Shown here in pieces: positions 12,287 through 13,063 of a DNA stretch of 13,063 nucleotides; positions within the stretch are counted from its first letter, which is position 1, and each line of letters begins with the position of its first letter. The DNA is taken from NCBI GenBank assembly GCA_030592165.1, contig JAUVKC010000018.1, positions 1 through 13,063 on the forward strand. The letters run 5' to 3'. Source of the stretch: Candidatus Buchananbacteria bacterium (GTDB lineage: Bacteria > Patescibacteriota > Patescibacteriia > CAIXNZ01). Made by a program: the position numbers and the translations under genes. The notes under the pieces were generated by a model, which did not search any database, had not been told where the DNA came from, and saw only the letters and a program-made list of their open reading frames with translations.

Positions 12287-12787
12287 TTAATTCCTTGTAA
12301 TGTTTCTACCCCATTTATATCTTGAGGCGTTCCATTTCCAGGCACGTCCTTCTTGTAATTCCTGAACTGTCCATCTACTTGAACACCAGGGATCAAAAGC
12401 ACATTCATCAGTTACTTGTGGATTATAATAACTATTAATTTGAAACAATCCTCTGTCTCTTGGATCTTGTTCACCTCTTACATTAGGGTCAAAACGACTT
12501 TCTGCTCTGGCAATAGCAATTAATAACTCAGGGTTATCATATTGTTCTTGTCTGGCAACCTCAGACATTATTTGGACCATTTTTTCTTCCTGAGTTAAGA
12601 CTCTTACTTCAATTAACTCTTCATTAGCTTTATCAAAGATAAATTCTAAATCAGGTGAAAAGAAAGCATGTGAAGTTACTCTTGGAAAAGAAAATTGCCA
12701 AATTAAAACTAAGATTAGCAAAAAAGTGACTGATTTCTCTAATATTTTCTTATGAGTTTTTGTTAGTATTGTATAGGTAGTTAACAT
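12287..12787 (-). CDS. Lytic-transglycosylase/lysozyme-like exported protein
   Basis: 166 residues. A signal peptide or anchor lies at about 18-40 (KSVTFLLILVLIWQF, then a small-residue region VTSHAFF). A short linker leads to an SLT/lysozyme-like domain from about 75: LLIAIARAESRFDP, with E96 in the place of the catalytic Glu, then DRGLFQINSYYNP with the GLFQI motif, then CAFDPWCS with two Cys likely to form a disulfide, and a final AWKWNASRYKWG. The domain is minimal, about 90 residues, shorter than most SLT enzymes but typical of small CPR versions. It probably cleaves peptidoglycan glycan strands outside the cell. It has tandem promoters, a hairpin leader, no Shine-Dalgarno at the ATG (12787) and its own terminator. 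Confidence 0.82.
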   Translation of the reverse strand: MLTTYTILTKTHKKILEKSVTFLLILVLIWQFSFPRVTSHAFFSPDLEFIFDKANEELIEVRVLTQEEKMVQIMSEVARQEQYDNPELLIAIARAESRFDPNVRGEQDPRDRGLFQINSYYNPQVTDECAFDPWCSSRWTVQELQEGRAWKWNASRYKWGRNITRN

Positions 12788-12809
12788 AAAATTGTTTAAT
12801 TTTTAGATT

Positions 12810-12834
12810 AAAAAAAGTTCCTTGTTTCAGAACT
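12810..12834 (-). promoter_or_regulatory. Terminator-like hairpin at the 5' end of the leader
   Basis: On the minus strand AGTTC (12834-12830) and GAACT (12820-12816) form a small stem directly followed by T7. Relative to the proximal promoter it starts about 3 nt into the transcript, so it may be a 5' stabilising hairpin or an early attenuator for the gene starting at 12787; transcripts from the distal promoter would also cross it. Confidence 0.4.
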
Positions 12835-12842
12835 ATGCTCGC

Positions 12843-12871
12843 ATTATAGCATGTTTTTTAGGATTTGTCAA
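12843..12871 (-). promoter_or_regulatory. Consensus promoter of the lytic-transglycosylase-like gene (proximal)
   Basis: Minus strand: TTGACA (12871-12866), a 17-nt spacer, TATAAT (12848-12843) preceded by extended TGC. Both boxes are perfect. Transcription should begin near 12836, giving a leader of about 49 nt. Confidence 0.85.
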
Positions 12872-12910
12872 TAGATGGCTAATTTCTTTAATCTTTAGTA
12901 AATTAAGGGT

Positions 12911-12938
12911 ATTTTACCAGTTTTGAGTATTAAGTCAA
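12911..12938 (-). promoter_or_regulatory. Second, distal promoter of the same gene
   Basis: Minus strand: TTGACT (12938-12933), a 16-nt spacer, TAAAAT (12916-12911) with extended TGG. It lies about 67 bp upstream of the proximal promoter and points the same way. Confidence 0.5.
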
Positions 12939-12955
12939 GGCTTCTGTGGAAAAGA

Positions 12956-12985
12956 AAAACCGACCTATAATTATAAATCGGTTTT
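12956..12985 (-). terminator. Intrinsic terminator of the gene at the right edge
   Basis: AAAACCGA (12956-12963) pairs with TCGGTTTT (12978-12985), 8 bp, around an A/T-rich loop containing TATAATTATA. On the minus strand the stem is followed by more T residues. It begins at the stop codon of the partial gene at 12984. Confidence 0.7.
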
Positions 12986-13063
12986 AATCTATTGAAAGAT
13001 TTTCTTCCTGCTCAGTTGTTAAATGTAAACAGCCACTTTTAGAGGGCAAGATAAGTAAATATA
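12984..13063 (-). CDS. C-terminal end of a gene cut by the window edge
   Basis: One minus-strand frame stays open for 25 codons from the edge to a TAA at 12986-12984, with an ending PSKSGCLHLTTEQEENLSID. The other two frames stop earlier. The terminator hairpin directly after the stop supports this as a real gene end. Too little is visible to identify the product. Confidence 0.45.
   Translation of the reverse strand, partial: YLLILPSKSGCLHLTTEQEENLSID

Overview
The window is AT-rich (roughly 30% G+C by eye) and tightly packed. It carries single-copy housekeeping genes (rpsT, holA, polA, rmuC), many small unnamed proteins, few Shine-Dalgarno sequences, one probable leaderless mRNA, and short secreted cell-wall enzymes. 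This mix best fits a Patescibacteria (CPR, Parcubacteria-like) genome. That is inference from style and protein families; no 16S rRNA is present.

Layout. Positions 1-1652 (+): rmuC, then rpsT with its own strong promoter, a hairpin-bearing leader and a terminator. Positions 1747-5815 (-): holA and polA. Between these two, on the + strand, a consensus promoter and an intrinsic terminator bracket a compact structured RNA of about 120 nt (2856-2979) that matches no family I recognise. Positions 5816-6053: divergent intergenic region with two palindromic elements, a direct repeat and an extended -10 promoter placed exactly for a leaderless start at 6054. Positions 6054-8373 (+): two overlapping ATP-grasp genes, the second split by a -1 frameshift. 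Positions 8398-8480: a large imperfect hairpin at the convergent junction. Positions 8479-10540 (-): a run of five genes ending in a third, cyanophycin-synthetase/GshAB-like ATP-grasp; the other four are a Cys-rich mini-protein, an unknown protein, a two-helix membrane protein and a zinc-ribbon protein. Positions 10682-10855: tRNA-Cys(GCA) and, next to it, a GC-rich segment resembling the 3' half of a tRNA with an insertion in its T-loop. Positions 10927-12787 (-): a cell-envelope group made of a lytic-transglycosylase-like protein, a 3D-domain protein and a membrane-anchored GAF-like protein. Positions 12984-13063 (-): the C-terminal end of a gene running off the window.

How the genes fit together. 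polA and holA serve DNA replication and repair, and rmuC may guard against aberrant recombination. The three ATP-grasp ligases around 6-9.5 kb, with the small cysteine-rich proteins beside them, are the best candidate for an undescribed biosynthetic or modification system. The right-hand group probably remodels peptidoglycan. The most unusual non-coding signals are the orphan RNA at 2856-2979, the tRNA-like GC island at 10682-10749, and the palindromes at 5894-5927 and 8398-8480.
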